Origin: Brugia malayi
Taxonomy: Eukaryota; Nematoda; Chromadorea; Rhabditida; Onchocercidae
DNA length: 22,058 nt
Assembly (NCBI RefSeq): GCF_000002995.4
Contig: NW_025062345.1
Span: forward strand, 1 to 22,058
Direction: 5' to 3'
Below the pieces are notes generated by a model. It was not told where the DNA came from and did no database searches. It saw only the letters and a list, made by a program, of their open reading frames with translations. Position numbers and translations under genes: made by a program. Each line of letters opens with the position of its first letter. Position 1 is the stretch's first letter. Positions 8,065 to 21,598 of the stretch are shown here, in pieces.

Positions 8065-9977
8065 AGTTGCAGAATTTATGACAAAGACGAAATGAAATTC
8101 TGGTAAAGCGGGAATATCAAAGACTGATACTAACACATCATCACTCTAGCTAACAGATCACTTCTATATACCAAATAATAATGATAATTTTAATAATTGC
8201 TGATGTATTTGATATACCATATGATTTTCTAACCAACTTACAATTTTACTTGTGATAATGCAATCAATGAATGTGTGAACTGAAATAAACTTATGCTAAA
8301 ATCCAGAATTCCTATTACAATATTAACAGCGTTAATCTAAGTTACATTTGCTCATAAAAATTTTGAATCCGAATTTCATGAAATTATCACGTATAGTTCA
8401 CATAGCGCTAAATTGTTACTGATACTGTACTACTAGAAGTCATTCTCAACACATTGAAATCACAATATTAAGAAACTGAAATGATTTAAAAGAGAAATAA
8501 ATACTTGTGTTAAAAAAACCACTTACGTCAGCTTATAATCACGTAATATATCCGTGATCTCTCGTAATCACGCAAACAAATTCATAATTTTGGCATGATA
8601 TTTTCCGTTATACTATTTACTTATATACTCTTCAATTATGCAGTTCCTTCCTATAATAAACCTAATAAACCCTTTACACTAGTGATCGGAAGAATTATAT
8701 AAAATTGAAGAGTTTCGGAGATGCTTCCAGAGCATAATGGACCGCGTTAAATTCAAAAATATTGCATTTGAGGAATTTTAGCTTAATGTTGGAATTGAGG
8801 GGTTAAATGGTGTGGTAGTGTTTTGTTGGTTTTGGTCGTATATTGTTCGGTGCGGTGTTTGTATTGTGTGGTAATGTCTAGATTCATTCATTAATATACA
8901 ATTTATAGAAAAATAAATGAATTTGTCCGAGAAATTCTTTCCACGGGAACGTCATAAATATAATCTAGTAAATGTTATTAAAATATTGCCTTTATATTAG
9001 TTGATAATCCAGAATTGCTTAGATAATGATTGAAATTATCAAAATGATTCAAATAGGACTAATCTTACTCTATGCATAACCAGTAACTTGTAGGATTATT
9101 TTTTTTTTTTTTTTCTTTGTAGGAAAGTAGCCAATGATTTGATTAATTGACAATTTTGATGAAATCACATCCTGAAAAAATTACATCCTGAAAGTTTTCT
9201 TTTCCAAGATTTTATAAAATTTAATTGCAGTTTGAAAAAGTATTCATTTTTATCAAATTTAGTTGCGCTTGGAAAAATTACTTTGAATGAAAGAAAAAAG
9301 TTTATATAATCTGTGGCATATTATATTTGTTTTATTTATTTATTATTATAAGGAAAAAAAAGAGCAATTATTTATTGTGAAAGTAAAAATTAGTATCACA
9401 AAATCATTTATTTTTTGTAGCAGCAATTAATTTCTAATCGGTCATGCAAAAAAAATAGCAGGTGGTTAGCTTTCTTTGCTGCATGCTTTTTTTGCTAACT
9501 ACGCGCAACTGCATGCTTTTTTTATTGAGCATATTTATTGCACATTTTGATATAAAACTCATTGTTAAACTATTAATTTTATTTGAGTGATATTATTTTG
9601 CTTATTGCCTGCTTTTTTTTCATCTTTTTTTAAAAGTTAGTTCTATTTGCTTTAGTAATTTATTGCTATAATTATTGCTTGTGTTGAAAGAAATTTTTTT
9701 AGTTCATAAATTTTCATTGAAATTATGTCCTTTCATCTTTTTTAAAATGCCTCTCAACACAATAAATTTTCCCATTTTTTTAAATACATTTTTTGCATAT
9801 GCAAATTTTTCAAAAATTTTCTTTACTATAAATAATCATTTTATTATTTTATCAGTTAGTATTAGCTACAGGATCTGTTAGTGAAGAGTTCGCATAACCA
9901 CTGGAAGTGTTAGTTTTGCAGACGATTAAAAGGAGTGTTATTCTAACAAGACTTTTTTAAAAAAAGAAAAAAAAAAA

Positions 9978-11088
9978 ATGGAATCAAATTGTGCCATATG
10001 TTTGGAACAATTAAAATATCCGCTTGGAAGACCAGATAATTGTAAGCACAAATTCTGTTTTAAATGTATTCGCGATTGGTTAAAAAAGCGATCACAATGC
10101 CCACTTTGTGGTGGAGAGCCAAAATATCTAATTAAAATTGAAGAAACAAAAAATGAAAGAAAAGTGCCAGTAAAAAAAAGAACAAAGGAACAATTTAAAA
10201 ATGAGGTTATCAGTGTTATCATTAATATATCATCACTATGAAATATTTTAATTTGATTGTCTATATCATTAATTTTTTTAAACTTATTTAACATGATGAT
10301 TGTTATTATTATAGTGAAATGGTCCTTTGTTTGATTAATTAAATATTTTAAACAATTTTTCCGGACACGGTCATCTTTTTTCATTTTTGCTTAAAATTTT
10401 GCAAAATTTTTGAATTTTCAAGCTTCATGCCCAAGAACAACTGGAAAATGATCAAGGCGGCCCTTCAAATGAAGATATTACCATTGAATATGCAAACTGC
10501 CGATCATGCAGAAGTTCAGATAATGAACATTTACTGCTACTCTGCGACGGAAACATTGGTCAAAATGCTGATGGTTCTACGATTCGCTGTAATGTCGCCT
10601 ATCATTGCTATTGCTTACCGGAGAAACTGGAGCGAATCCCGGAAAATGACCGATTTTGTCCATTCTGCGAAAATAAACCAGAAAATGCACAGCATTTTGT
10701 AGGACAAACAAATTTAAATGTTTCACGTTCAGAAGAAGCTGGTAGTAGTAGTTCAAGACAATTAAAGAATGAGACTGATGTATCGAAATGTCATCTAAGC
10801 GGATGTTTGGAGCAAGGTAATACGAAAATAGAAACTGGATGCAGCAAAATTAGAAATTCCGAATCAACGCTTATTCAAGATGCTTATGGTGATTCGGATA
10901 CGGAAAGTGAATCAAGAGACTATAGTAATGAAAAGAGTGAATTATATTCAACAAGTGATGCAACTAGTGATGATTATGATGATAGCAACGAAATAACAGT
11001 CGAAAATACTGGCGGCAAGTTATCATATAGACGAAAATTAACAAACTATAATATTTTGATAATAAGATTACAACTCTTAAAAAATTAA
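9978..11088 (+). CDS. RING-PHD protein copy 3 (PHRF1-like), intact
   Basis: Exon 1 is 9978-10205, the intron 10206-10422, exon 2 10423-11088. The predicted 297-aa protein is identical to that of copy 2; the only difference noted in the coding exons is the synonymous CGA for CGG at Arg153. All eight RING and all eight PHD zinc ligands are present. The intron also appears identical to that of copy 2, so the identity reflects recent duplication or gene conversion rather than protein-level constraint alone. Confidence 0.82.
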
Positions 11089-11297
11089 AAATTTTAATAC
11101 AGAAATTCTTATGAATTACAAATCATTCTACCTAATATTTTACGTTTGCGTGCTATACGTAGATGAAATATACGTCGATGAGAACGTACAAATATACGAA
11201 ATTAATATTTCTTCATTAAAAAACAGACAAGAAATTATAACTAAAGCTAGAATAGGAACAAAAATATCGAATTTACTTATACATCATTAATATATAG

Positions 11298-11500
11298 GGA
11301 CAAATTTTGATGTATTGGACGACGACGACGACGATGACGATGACAGTGATAATGGTGAGGATGATGATGATGATGATGATGATTGTAACGAATCAGATGA
11401 AACAGATTCTGAGCAAAAATTCCACCAAGCGATATTTCGCGATAATTACAGACGAAGAAGAGGAATGAAGCGTAATCAAGGAATTACATATCGCCGATAA
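11298..11500 (+). CDS. Acidic Asp-run / Arg-rich terminal exon, copy 3
   Basis: Intact frame with eight Asp in the second run. It reads SDNGE rather than SDDGE between the two runs because of a GAT to AAT change, shared only with unit 6. Confidence 0.5.
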
Positions 11501-13407
11501 AGTTGCAGAATTTATGACAAAGACGAAATGAAATTCTGGTAAAGCGGGAATATCAAAGACTGATACTAACACATCATCACTCTAGCTAACAGATCACTTC
11601 TATATACCAAATAATAATGATAATTTTAATAATTGCTGATGTATTTGATATACCATATGATTTTCTAACCAACTTACAATTTTACTTGTGATAATGCAAT
11701 CAATGAATGTGTGAACTGAAATAAACTTATGCTAAAATCCAGAATTCCTATTACAATATTAACAGCGTTAATCTAAGTTACATTTGCTCATAAAAATTTT
11801 GAATCCGAATTTCATGAAATTATCACGTATAGTTCACATAGCGCTAAATTGTTACTGATACTGTACTACTAGAAGTCATTCTCAACACATTGAAATCACA
11901 ATATTAAGAAACTGAAATGATTTAAAAGAGAAATAAATACTTGTGTTAAAAAAACCACTTACGTCAGCTTATAATCACGTAATATATCCGTGATCTCTCG
12001 TAATCACGCAAACAAATTCATAATTTTGGCATGATATTTTCCGTTATACTATTTACTTATATACTCTTCAATTATGCAGTTCCTTCCTATAATAAACCTA
12101 ATAAACCCTTTACACTAGTGATCGGAAGAATTATATAAAATTGAAGAGTTTCGGAGATGCTTCCAGAGCATAATGGACCGCGTTAAATTCAAAAATATTG
12201 CATTTGAGGAATTTTAGCTTAATGTTGGAATTGAGGGGTTAAATGGTGTGGTAGTGTTTTGTTGGTTTTGGTCGTATATTGTTCGGTGCGGTGTTTGTAT
12301 TGTGTGGTAATGTCTAGATTCATTCATTAATATACAATTTATAGAAAAATAAATGAATTTGTCCGAGAAATTCTTTCCACGGGAACGTCATAAATATAAT
12401 CTAGTAAATGTTATTAAAATATTGCCTTTATATTAGTTGATAATCCAGAATTGCTTAGATAATGATTGAAATTATCAAAATGATTCAAATAGGACTAATC
12501 TTACTCTATGCATAACCAGTAACTTGTAGGATTATTTTTTTTTTTTTTTTCTTTGTAGGAAAGTAGCCAATGATTTGATTAATTGACAATTTTGATGAAT
12601 CACATCTGAAAAATTACATCTGAAAGTTTTCTTTTCAAGATTTATAAAATTTAATTGCAGTTTGAAAAAGTATTCATTTTTATCAAATTTAGTTTCGCTT
12701 GGAAAAATTACTTTGAATGAAAGAAAAAAGTTTATATAATCTGTGGCATATTATATTTGTTTTATTTATTTATTATTATAAGGAAAAAAAAGAGCAATTA
12801 TTTATTGTGAAAGTAAAAATTAGTATCACAAAATCATTTATTTTTTGTAGCAGCAATTAATTTCTAATCGGTCATGCAAAAAAAATAGCAGGTGGTTAGC
12901 TTTCTTTGCTGCATGCTTTTTTTGCTAACTACGCGCAACTGCATGCTTTTTTTATTGAGCATATTTATTGCACATTTTGATATAAAACTCATTGTTAAAC
13001 TATTAATTTTATTTGAGTGATATTATTTTGCTTATTGCCTGCTTTTTTTTCATCTTTTTTTAAAAGTTAGTTCTATTTGCTTTAGTAATTTATTGCTATA
13101 ATTATTGCTTGTGTTGAAAGAAATTTTTTTAGTTCATAAATTTTCATTGAAATTATGTCCTTTCATCTTTTTTAAAATGCCTCTCAACACAATAAATTTT
13201 CCCATTTTTTTAAATACATTTTTTGCATATGCAAATTTTTCAAAAATTTTCTTTACTATAAATAATCATTTTATTATTTTATCAGTTAGTATTAGCTACA
13301 GGATCTGTTAGTGAAGAGTTCGCATAACCACTGGAAGTGTTAGTTTTGCAGACGATTAAAAGGAGTGTTATTCTAACAAGACTTTTTTAAAAAAAGAAAA
13401 AAAAAAA

Positions 13408-14519
13408 ATGGAATCAAATTGTGCCATATGTTTGGAACAATTAAAATATCCGCTTGGAAGACCAGATAATTGTAAGCACAAATTCTGTTTTAAATGTATT
13501 CGCGATTGGTTAAAAAAGCGATCACAATGCCCACTTTGTGGTGGAGAGCCAAAATATCTAATTAAAATTGAAGAAACAAAAAATGAAAGAAAAGTGCCAG
13601 TAAAAAAAAGAACAAAGGAACAATTTAAAAATGAGGTTATCAGTGTTATCATTAATATATCATCACTATGAAATATTTTAATTTGATTGTCTATATCATT
13701 AATTTTTTTAAACTTATTTAACATGATGATTGTTATTATTATAGTGAAATGGTCCTTTGTTTGATTAATTAAATATTTTAAACAATTTTTCCGGACACGG
13801 TCATCTTTTTTCATTTTTGCTTAAAATTTTGCAAAATTTTTGAATTTTCAAGCTTCATGCCCAAGAACAACTGGAAAATGATCAAGGCGGCCCTTCAAAT
13901 GAAGATATTACCATTGAATATGCAAACTGCCGATCATGCAGAAGTTCAGATAATGAACATTTACTGCTACTCTGCGACGGAAACATTGGTCAAAATGCTG
14001 ATGGTTCTACGATTCGCTGTAATGTCGCCTATCATTGCTATTGCTTACCGGAGAAACTGGAGCGAATCCCGGAAAATGACCGGATTTTGTCCATTCTGCG
14101 AAAATAAACCAGAAAATGCACAGCATTTTGTAGGACAAACAAATTTAAATGTTTCACGTTCAGAAGAAGCTGGTAGTAGTAGTTCAAGACAATTAAAGAA
14201 TGAGACTGATGTATCGAAATGTCATCTAAGCGGATGTTTGGAGCAAGGTAATACGAAAATAGAAACTGGATGCAGCAAAATTAGAAATTCCGAATCAACG
14301 CTTATTCAAGATGCTTATGGTGATTCGGATACGGAAAGTGAATCAAGAGACTATAGTAATGAAAAGAGTGAATTATATTCAACAAGTGATGCAACTAGTG
14401 ATGATTATGATGATAGCAACGAAATAACAGTCGAAAATACTGGCGGCAAGTTATCATATAGACGAAAATTAACAAACTATAATATTTTGATAATAAGATT
14501 ACAACTCTTAAAAAATTAA
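13408..14519 (+). CDS. RING-PHD protein copy 4 (PHRF1-like), PHD frameshifted
   Basis: Exon 1 is 13408-13635, the intron 13636-13852, exon 2 begins at 13853. It has the same one-base insertion as copy 1 (CGGATTTTG at 14081-14089), giving a stop at 14105-14107 after about 160 aa and removing ligands C155 and C158. The RING exon is unchanged. Copies 1 and 4 are not neighbours, so the shared insertion means either gene conversion, two founder types, or a repeated base-calling error at a mixed G/A site. Confidence 0.75.
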
Positions 14520-14728
14520 AAATTTTAATACAGAAATTCTTATGAATTACAAATCATTCTACCTAATATTTTACGTTTGCGTGCTATACGTAGATGAAAT
14601 ATACGTCGATGAGAACGTACAAATATACGAAATTAATATTTCTTCATTAAAAAACAGACAAGAAATTATAACTAAAGCTAGAATAGGAACAAAAATATCG
14701 AATTTACTTATACATCATTAATATATAG

Positions 14729-14931
14729 GGACAAATTTTGATGTATTGGACGACGACGACGACGATGACGATGACAGTGATGATGGTGAGGATGATGATG
14801 ATGATGATGATGATTGTAACGAATCAGATGAAACAGATTCTGAGCAAAAATTCCACCAAGCGATATTTCGCGATAATTACAGACGAAGAAGAGGAATGAA
14901 GCGTAATCAAGGAATTACATATCGCCGATAA
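14729..14931 (+). CDS. Acidic Asp-run / Arg-rich terminal exon, copy 4
   Basis: Intact frame with SDDGE and eight Asp in the second run. Because the PHD exon of this unit is frameshifted upstream, this exon would not be reached in frame unless the insertion is an error. Confidence 0.45.
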
Positions 14932-16793
14932 AGTTGCAGAATTTATGACAAAGACGAAATGAAATTCTGGTAAAGCGGGAATATCAAAGACTGATACTAA
15001 CACATCATCACTCTAGCTAACAGATCACTTCTATATACCAAATAATAATGATAATTTTAATAATTGCTGATGTATTTGATATACCATATGATTTTCTAAC
15101 CAACTTACAATTTTACTTGTGATAATGCAATCAATGAATGTGTGAACTGAAATAAACTTATGCTAAAATCCAGAATTCCTATTACAATATTAACAGCGTT
15201 AATCTAAGTTACATTTGCTCATAAAAATTTTGAATCCGAATTTCATGAAATTATCACGTATAGTTCACATAGCGCTAAATTGTTACTGATACTGTACTAC
15301 TAGAAGTCATTCTCAACACATTGAAATCACAATATTAAGAAACTGAAATGATTTAAAAGAGAAATAAATACTTGTGTTAAAAAAACCACTTACGTCAGCT
15401 TATAATCACGTAATATATCCGTGATCTCTCGTAATCACGCAAACAAATTCATAATTTTGGCATGATATTTTCCGTTATACTATTTACTTATATACTCTTC
15501 AATTATGCAGTTCCTTCCTATAATAAACCTAATAAACCCTTTACACTAGTGATCGGAAGAATTATATAAAATTGAAGAGTTTCGGAGATGCTTCCAGAGC
15601 ATAATGGACCGCGTTAAATTCAAAAATATTGCATTTGAGGAATTTTAGCTTAATGTTGGAATTGAGGGGTTAAATGGTGTGGTAGTGTTTTGTTGGTTTT
15701 GGTCGTATATTGTTCGGTGCGGTGTTTGTATTGTGTGGTAATGTCTAGATTCATTCATTAATATACAATTTATAGAAAAATAAATGAATTTGTCCGAGAA
15801 ATTCTTTCCACGGGAACGTCATAAATATAATCTAGTAAATGTTATTAAAATATTGCCTTTATATTAGTTGATAATCCAGAATTGCTTAGATAATGATTGA
15901 AATTATCAAAATGATTCAAATAGGACTAATCTTACTCTATGCATAACCAGTAACTTGTAGGATTATTTTTTTTTTTTTTTTCTTTGTAGGAAAGTAGCCA
16001 ATGATTTGATTAATTGACAATTTTGATTTATAAAATTTAATTGCAGTTTGAAAAAGTATTCATTTTTATCAAATTTAGTTTCGCTTGGAAAAATTACTTT
16101 GAATGAAAGAAAAAAGTTTATATAATCTGTGGCATATTATATTTGTTTTATTTATTTATTATTATAAGGAAAAAAAAGAGCAATTATTTATTGTGAAAGT
16201 AAAAATTAGTATCACAAAATCATTTATTTTTTGTAGCAGCAATTAATTTCTAATCGGTCATGCAAAAAAAATAGCAGGTGGTTAGCTTTCTTTGCTGCAT
16301 GCTTTTTTTGCTAACTACGCGCAACTGCATGCTTTTTTTATTGAGCATATTTATTGCACATTTTGATATAAAACTCATTGTTAAACTATTAATTTTATTT
16401 GAGTGATATTATTTTGCTTATTGCCTGCTTTTTTTTCATCTTTTTTTAAAAGTTAGTTCTATTTGCTTTAGTAATTTATTGCTATAATTATTGCTTGTGT
16501 TGAAAGAAATTTTTTTAGTTCATAAATTTTCATTGAAATTATGTCCTTTCATCTTTTTTAAAATGCCTCTCAACACAATAAATTTTCCCATTTTTTTAAA
16601 TACATTTTTTGCATATGCAAATTTTTCAAAAATTTTCTTTACTATAAATAATCATTTTATTATTTTATCAGTTAGTATTAGCTACAGGATCTGTTAGTGA
16701 AGAGTTCGCATAACCACTGGAAGTGTTAGTTTTGCAGACGATTAAAAGGAGTGTTATTCTAACAAGACTTTTTTAAAAAAAGAAAAAAAAAAA

Positions 16794-17904
16794 ATGGAAT
16801 CAAATTGTGCCATATGTTTGGAACAATTAAAATATCCGCTTGGAAGACCAGATAATTGTAAGCACAAATTCTGTTTTAAATGTATTCGCGATTGGTTAAA
16901 AAAGCGATCACAATGCCCACTTTGTGGTGGAGAGCCAAAATATCTAATTAAAATTGAAGAAACAAAAAATGAAAGAAAAGTGCCAGTAAAAAAAAGAACA
17001 AAGGAACAATTTAAAAATGAGGTTATCAGTGTTATCATTAATATATCATCACTATGAAATATTTTAATTTGATTGTCTATATCATTAATTTTTTTAAACT
17101 TATTTAACATGATGATTGTTATTATTATAGTGAAATGGTCCTTTGTTTGATTAATTAAATATTTTAAACAATTTTTCCGGACACGGTCATCTTTTTTCAT
17201 TTTTGCTTAAAATTTTGCAAAATTTTTGAATTTTCAAGCTTCATGCCCAAGAACAACTGGAAAATGATCAAGGCGGCCCTTCAAATGAAGATATTACCAT
17301 TGAATATGCAAACTGCCGATCATGCAGAAGTTCAGATAATGAACATTTACTGCTACTCTGCGACGGAAACATTGGTCAAAATGCTGATGGTTCTACGATT
17401 CGCTGTAATGTCGCCTATCATTGCTATTGCTTACCGGAGAAACTGGAGCGAATCCCGGAAAATGACCGATTTTGTCCATTCTGCGAAAATAAACCAGAAA
17501 ATGCACAGCATTTTGTAGGACAAACAAATTTAAATGTTTCACGTTCAGAAGAAGCTGGTAGTAGTAGTTCAAGACAATTAAAGAATGAGACTGATGTATC
17601 GAAATGTCATCTAAGCGGATGTTTGGAGCAAGGTAATACGAAAATAGAAACTGGATGCAGCAAAATTAGAAATTCCGAATCAACGCTTATTCAAGATGCT
17701 TATGGTGATTCGGATACGGAAAGTGAATCAAGAGACTATAGTAATGAAAAGAGTGAATTATATTCAACAAGTGATGCAACTAGTGATGATTATGATGATA
17801 GCAACGAAATAACAGTCGAAAATACTGGCGGCAAGTTATCATATAGACGAAAATTAACAAACTATAATATTTTGATAATAAGATTACAACTCTTAAAAAA
17901 TTAA
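16794..17904 (+). CDS. RING-PHD protein copy 5 (PHRF1-like), intact
   Basis: Exon 1 is 16794-17021, the intron 17022-17238, exon 2 17239-17904. The predicted 297-aa protein is identical to copies 2 and 3, with the CGA form at Arg153 (17467-17469). The unit differs from its neighbours mainly outside the gene, through the 45-bp deletion near its start. Confidence 0.82.
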
Positions 17905-18113
17905 AAATTTTAATACAGAAATTCTTATGAATTACAAATCATTCTACCTAATATTTTACGTTTGCGTGCTATACGTAGATGAAATATACGTCGATGAGAA
18001 CGTACAAATATACGAAATTAATATTTCTTCATTAAAAAACAGACAAGAAATTATAACTAAAGCTAGAATAGGAACAAAAATATCGAATTTACTTATACAT
18101 CATTAATATATAG

Positions 18114-18313
18114 GGACAAATTTTGATGTATTGGACGACGACGACGACGATGACGATGACAGTGATGATGGTGAGGATGATGATGATGATGATGATTGTA
18201 ACGAATCAGATGAAACAGATTCTGAGCAAAAATTCCACCAAGCGATATTTCGCGATAATTACAGACGAAGAAGAGGAATGAAGCGTAATCAAGGAATTAC
18301 ATATCGCCGATAA
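18114..18313 (+). CDS. Acidic Asp-run / Arg-rich terminal exon, copy 5
   Basis: Intact frame with SDDGE and seven Asp in the second run, the same count as unit 1. With the tentative internal exon (17919-17974) the unit would encode 359 aa. Confidence 0.5.
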
Positions 18314-20174
18314 AGTTGCAGAATTTATGACAAAGACGAAATGAAATTCTGGTAAAGCGGGAATATCAAAGACTGATACTAACACATCATCACTCTAGCT
18401 AACAGATCACTTCTATATACCAAATAATAATGATAATTTTAATAATTGCTGATGTATTTGATATACCATATGATTTTCTAACCAACTTACAATTTTACTT
18501 GTGATAATGCAATCAATGAATGTGTGAACTGAAATAAACTTATGCTAAAATCCAGAATTCCTATTACAATATTAACAGCGTTAATCTAAGTTACATTTGC
18601 TCATAAAAATTTTGAATCCGAATTTCATGAAATTATCACGTATAGTTCACATAGCGCTAAATTGTTACTGATACTGTACTACTAGAAGTCATTCTCAACA
18701 CATTGAAATCACAATATTAAGAAACTGAAATGATTTAAAAGAGAAATAAATACTTGTGTTAAAAAAACCACTTACGTCAGCTTATAATCACGTAATATAT
18801 CCGTGATCTCTCGTAATCACGCAAACAAATTCATAATTTTGGCATGATATTTTCCGTTATACTATTTACTTATATACTCTTCAATTATGCAGTTCCTTCC
18901 TATAATAAACCTAATAAACCCTTTACACTAGTGATCGGAAGAATTATATAAAATTGAAGAGTTTCGGAGATGCTTCCAGAGCATAATGGACCGCGTTAAA
19001 TTCAAAAATATTGCATTTGAGGAATTTTAGCTTAATGTTGGAATTGAGGGGTTAAATGGTGTGGTAGTGTTTTGTTGGTTTTGGTCGTATATTGTTCGGT
19101 GCGGTGTTTGTATTGTGTGGTAATGTCTAGATTCATTCATTAATATACAATTTATAGAAAAATAAATGAATTTGTCCGAGAAATTCTTTCCACGGGAACG
19201 TCATAAATATAATCTAGTAAATGTTATTAAAATATTGCCTTTATATTAGTTGATAATCCAGAATTGCTTAGATAATGATTGAAATTATCAAAATGATTCA
19301 AATAGGACTAATCTTACTCTATGCATAACCAGTAACTTGTAGGATTATTTTTTTTTTTTTTTCTTTGTAGGAAAGTAGCCAATGATTTGATTAATTGACA
19401 ATTTTGATTTATAAAATTTAATTGCAGTTTGAAAAAGTATTCATTTTTATCAAATTTAGTTTCGCTTGGAAAAATTACTTTGAATGAAAGAAAAAAGTTT
19501 ATATAATCTGTGGCATATTATATTTGTTTTATTTATTTATTATTATAAGGAAAAAAAAGAGCAATTATTTATTGTGAAAGTAAAAATTAGTATCACAAAA
19601 TCATTTATTTTTTGTAGCAGCAATTAATTTCTAATCGGTCATGCAAAAAAAATAGCAGGTGGTTAGCTTTCTTTGCTGCATGCTTTTTTTGCTAACTACG
19701 CGCAACTGCATGCTTTTTTTATTGAGCATATTTATTGCACATTTTGATATAAAACTCATTGTTAAACTATTAATTTTATTTGAGTGATATTATTTTGCTT
19801 ATTGCCTGCTTTTTTTTCATCTTTTTTTAAAAGTTAGTTCTATTTGCTTTAGTAATTTATTGCTATAATTATTGCTTGTGTTGAAAGAAATTTTTTTAGT
19901 TCATAAATTTTCATTGAAATTATGTCCTTTCATCTTTTTTAAAATGCCTCTCAACACAATAAATTTTCCCATTTTTTTAAATACATTTTTTGCATATGCA
20001 AATTTTTCAAAAATTTTCTTTACTATAAATAATCATTTTATTATTTTATCAGTTAGTATTAGCTACAGGATCTGTTAGTGAAGAGTTCGCATAACCACTG
20101 GAAGTGTTAGTTTTGCAGACGATTAAAAGGAGTGTTATTCTAACAAGACTTTTTTAAAAAAAGAAAAAAAAAAA

Positions 20175-21285
20175 ATGGAATCAAATTGTGCCATATGTTT
20201 GGAACAATTAAAATATCCGCTTGGAAGACCAGATAATTGTAAGCACAAATTCTGTTTTAAATGTATTCGCGATTGGTTAAAAAAGCGATCACAATGCCCA
20301 CTTTGTGGTGGAGAGCCAAAATATCTAATTAAAATTGAAGAAACAAAAAATGAAAGAAAAGTGCCAGTAAAAAAAAGAACAAAGGAACAATTTAAAAATG
20401 AGGTTATCAGTGTTATCATTAATATATCATCACTATGAAATATTTTAATTTGATTGTCTATATCATTAATTTTTTTAAACTTATTTAACATGATGATTGT
20501 TATTATTATAGTGAAATGGTCCTTTGTTTGATTAATTAAATATTTTAAACAATTTTTCCGGACACGGTCATCTTTTTTCATTTTTGCTTAAAATTTTGCA
20601 AAATTTTTGAATTTTCAAGCTTCATGCCCAAGAACAACTGGAAAATGATCAAGGCGGCCCTTCAAATGAAGATATTACCATTGAATATGCAAACTGCCGA
20701 TCATGCAGAAGTTCAGATAATGAACATTTACTGCTACTCTGCGACGGAAACATTGGTCAAAATGCTGATGGTTCTACGATTCGCTGTAATGTCGCCTATC
20801 ATTGCTATTGCTTACCGGAGAAACTGGAGCGAATCCCGGAAAATGACCGATTTTGTCCATTCTGCGAAAATAAACCAGAAAATGCACAGCATTTTGTAGG
20901 ACAAACAAATTTAAATGTTTCACGTTCAGAAGAAGCTGGTAGTAGTAGTTCAAGACAATTAAAGAATGAGACTGATGTATCGAAATGTCATCTAAGCGGA
21001 TGTTTGGAGCAAGGTAATACGAAAATAGAAACTGGATGCAGCAAAATTAGAAATTCCGAATCAACGCTTATTCAAGATGCTTATGGTGATTCGGATACGG
21101 AAAGTGAATCAAGAGACTATAGTAATGAAAAGAGTGAATTATATTCAACAAGTGATGCAACTAGTGATGATTATGATGATAGCAACGAAATAACAGTCGA
21201 AAATACTGGCGGCAAGTTATCATATAGACGAAAATTAACAAACTATAATATTTTGATAATAAGATTACAACTCTTAAAAAATTAA
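20175..21285 (+). CDS. RING-PHD protein copy 6 (PHRF1-like), intact RING and PHD
   Basis: Exon 1 is 20175-20402, the intron 20403-20619, exon 2 20620-21285. The RING, PHD and Ser/Asp tail are identical to the other intact copies (CGA at 20848-20850). The indels of this unit begin only downstream, in the acidic exon. Confidence 0.8.
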
Positions 21286-21494
21286 AAATTTTAATACAGA
21301 AATTCTTATGAATTACAAATCATTCTACCTAATATTTTACGTTTGCGTGCTATACGTAGATGAAATATACGTCGATGAGAACGTACAAATATACGAAATT
21401 AATATTTCTTCATTAAAAAACAGACAAGAAATTATAACTAAAGCTAGAATAGGAACAAAAATATCGAATTTACTTATACATCATTAATATATAG

Positions 21495-21598
21495 GGACAA
21501 ATTTTGATGTATTGGACGACGACGACGACGATGACGATGACAGTGATAATGGTGAGGATGATGATGATGATGTAACGAATCAGATGAACAGATTCTGA
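21495..21598 (+). pseudogene. Frameshifted acidic exon, copy 6
   Basis: The first Asp run and SDNGE are present, but the second run is shortened to five Asp and the following GATTGTAAC is reduced to GATGTAAC. The frame leaves the Asp/Ser-rich end for VTNQMNRF and stops at 21596-21598. A second base is missing nearby (GAACAG for GAAACAG). The Arg-rich end is therefore lost in this copy. This may be true decay or lower sequence quality towards the end of the window. Confidence 0.55.

Larger units (their letters stand above)
5689..9125 (+). repeat. Tandem unit 2 (3437 bp)
   Basis: Complete unit with an intact PHD frame and a CGG arginine codon at 7215-7217, the only unit with this form. It has the single chimeric upstream segment, an eight-Asp second run in the acidic exon, and the 5-T tract near its start. 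Confidence 0.95.
9126..12561 (+). repeat. Tandem unit 3 (3436 bp)
   Basis: Complete unit with an intact PHD frame (CGA arginine at 10651-10653). It is one T shorter than unit 2 near its start. A GAT to AAT change in the acidic exon gives Asn in place of Asp, a change shared only with unit 6. Confidence 0.95.
12562..15992 (+). repeat. Tandem unit 4 (3431 bp)
   Basis: Compared with unit 3, six short runs within about 60 bp of the unit start (12590-12650) are each one base shorter, and GTTGCGC has become GTTTCGC. It carries the same one-base insertion in the PHD exon as unit 1 (a14084). Confidence 0.95.
15993..19373 (+). repeat. Tandem unit 5 (3381 bp)
   Basis: Complete unit with an intact PHD frame. 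It lacks 45 bp near its start relative to unit 4 (junction at about 16021-16032) and shares the GTTTCGC variant with units 4 and 6. It has a seven-Asp second run in the acidic exon and a T15 rather than T16 tract at its end. Confidence 0.95.
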
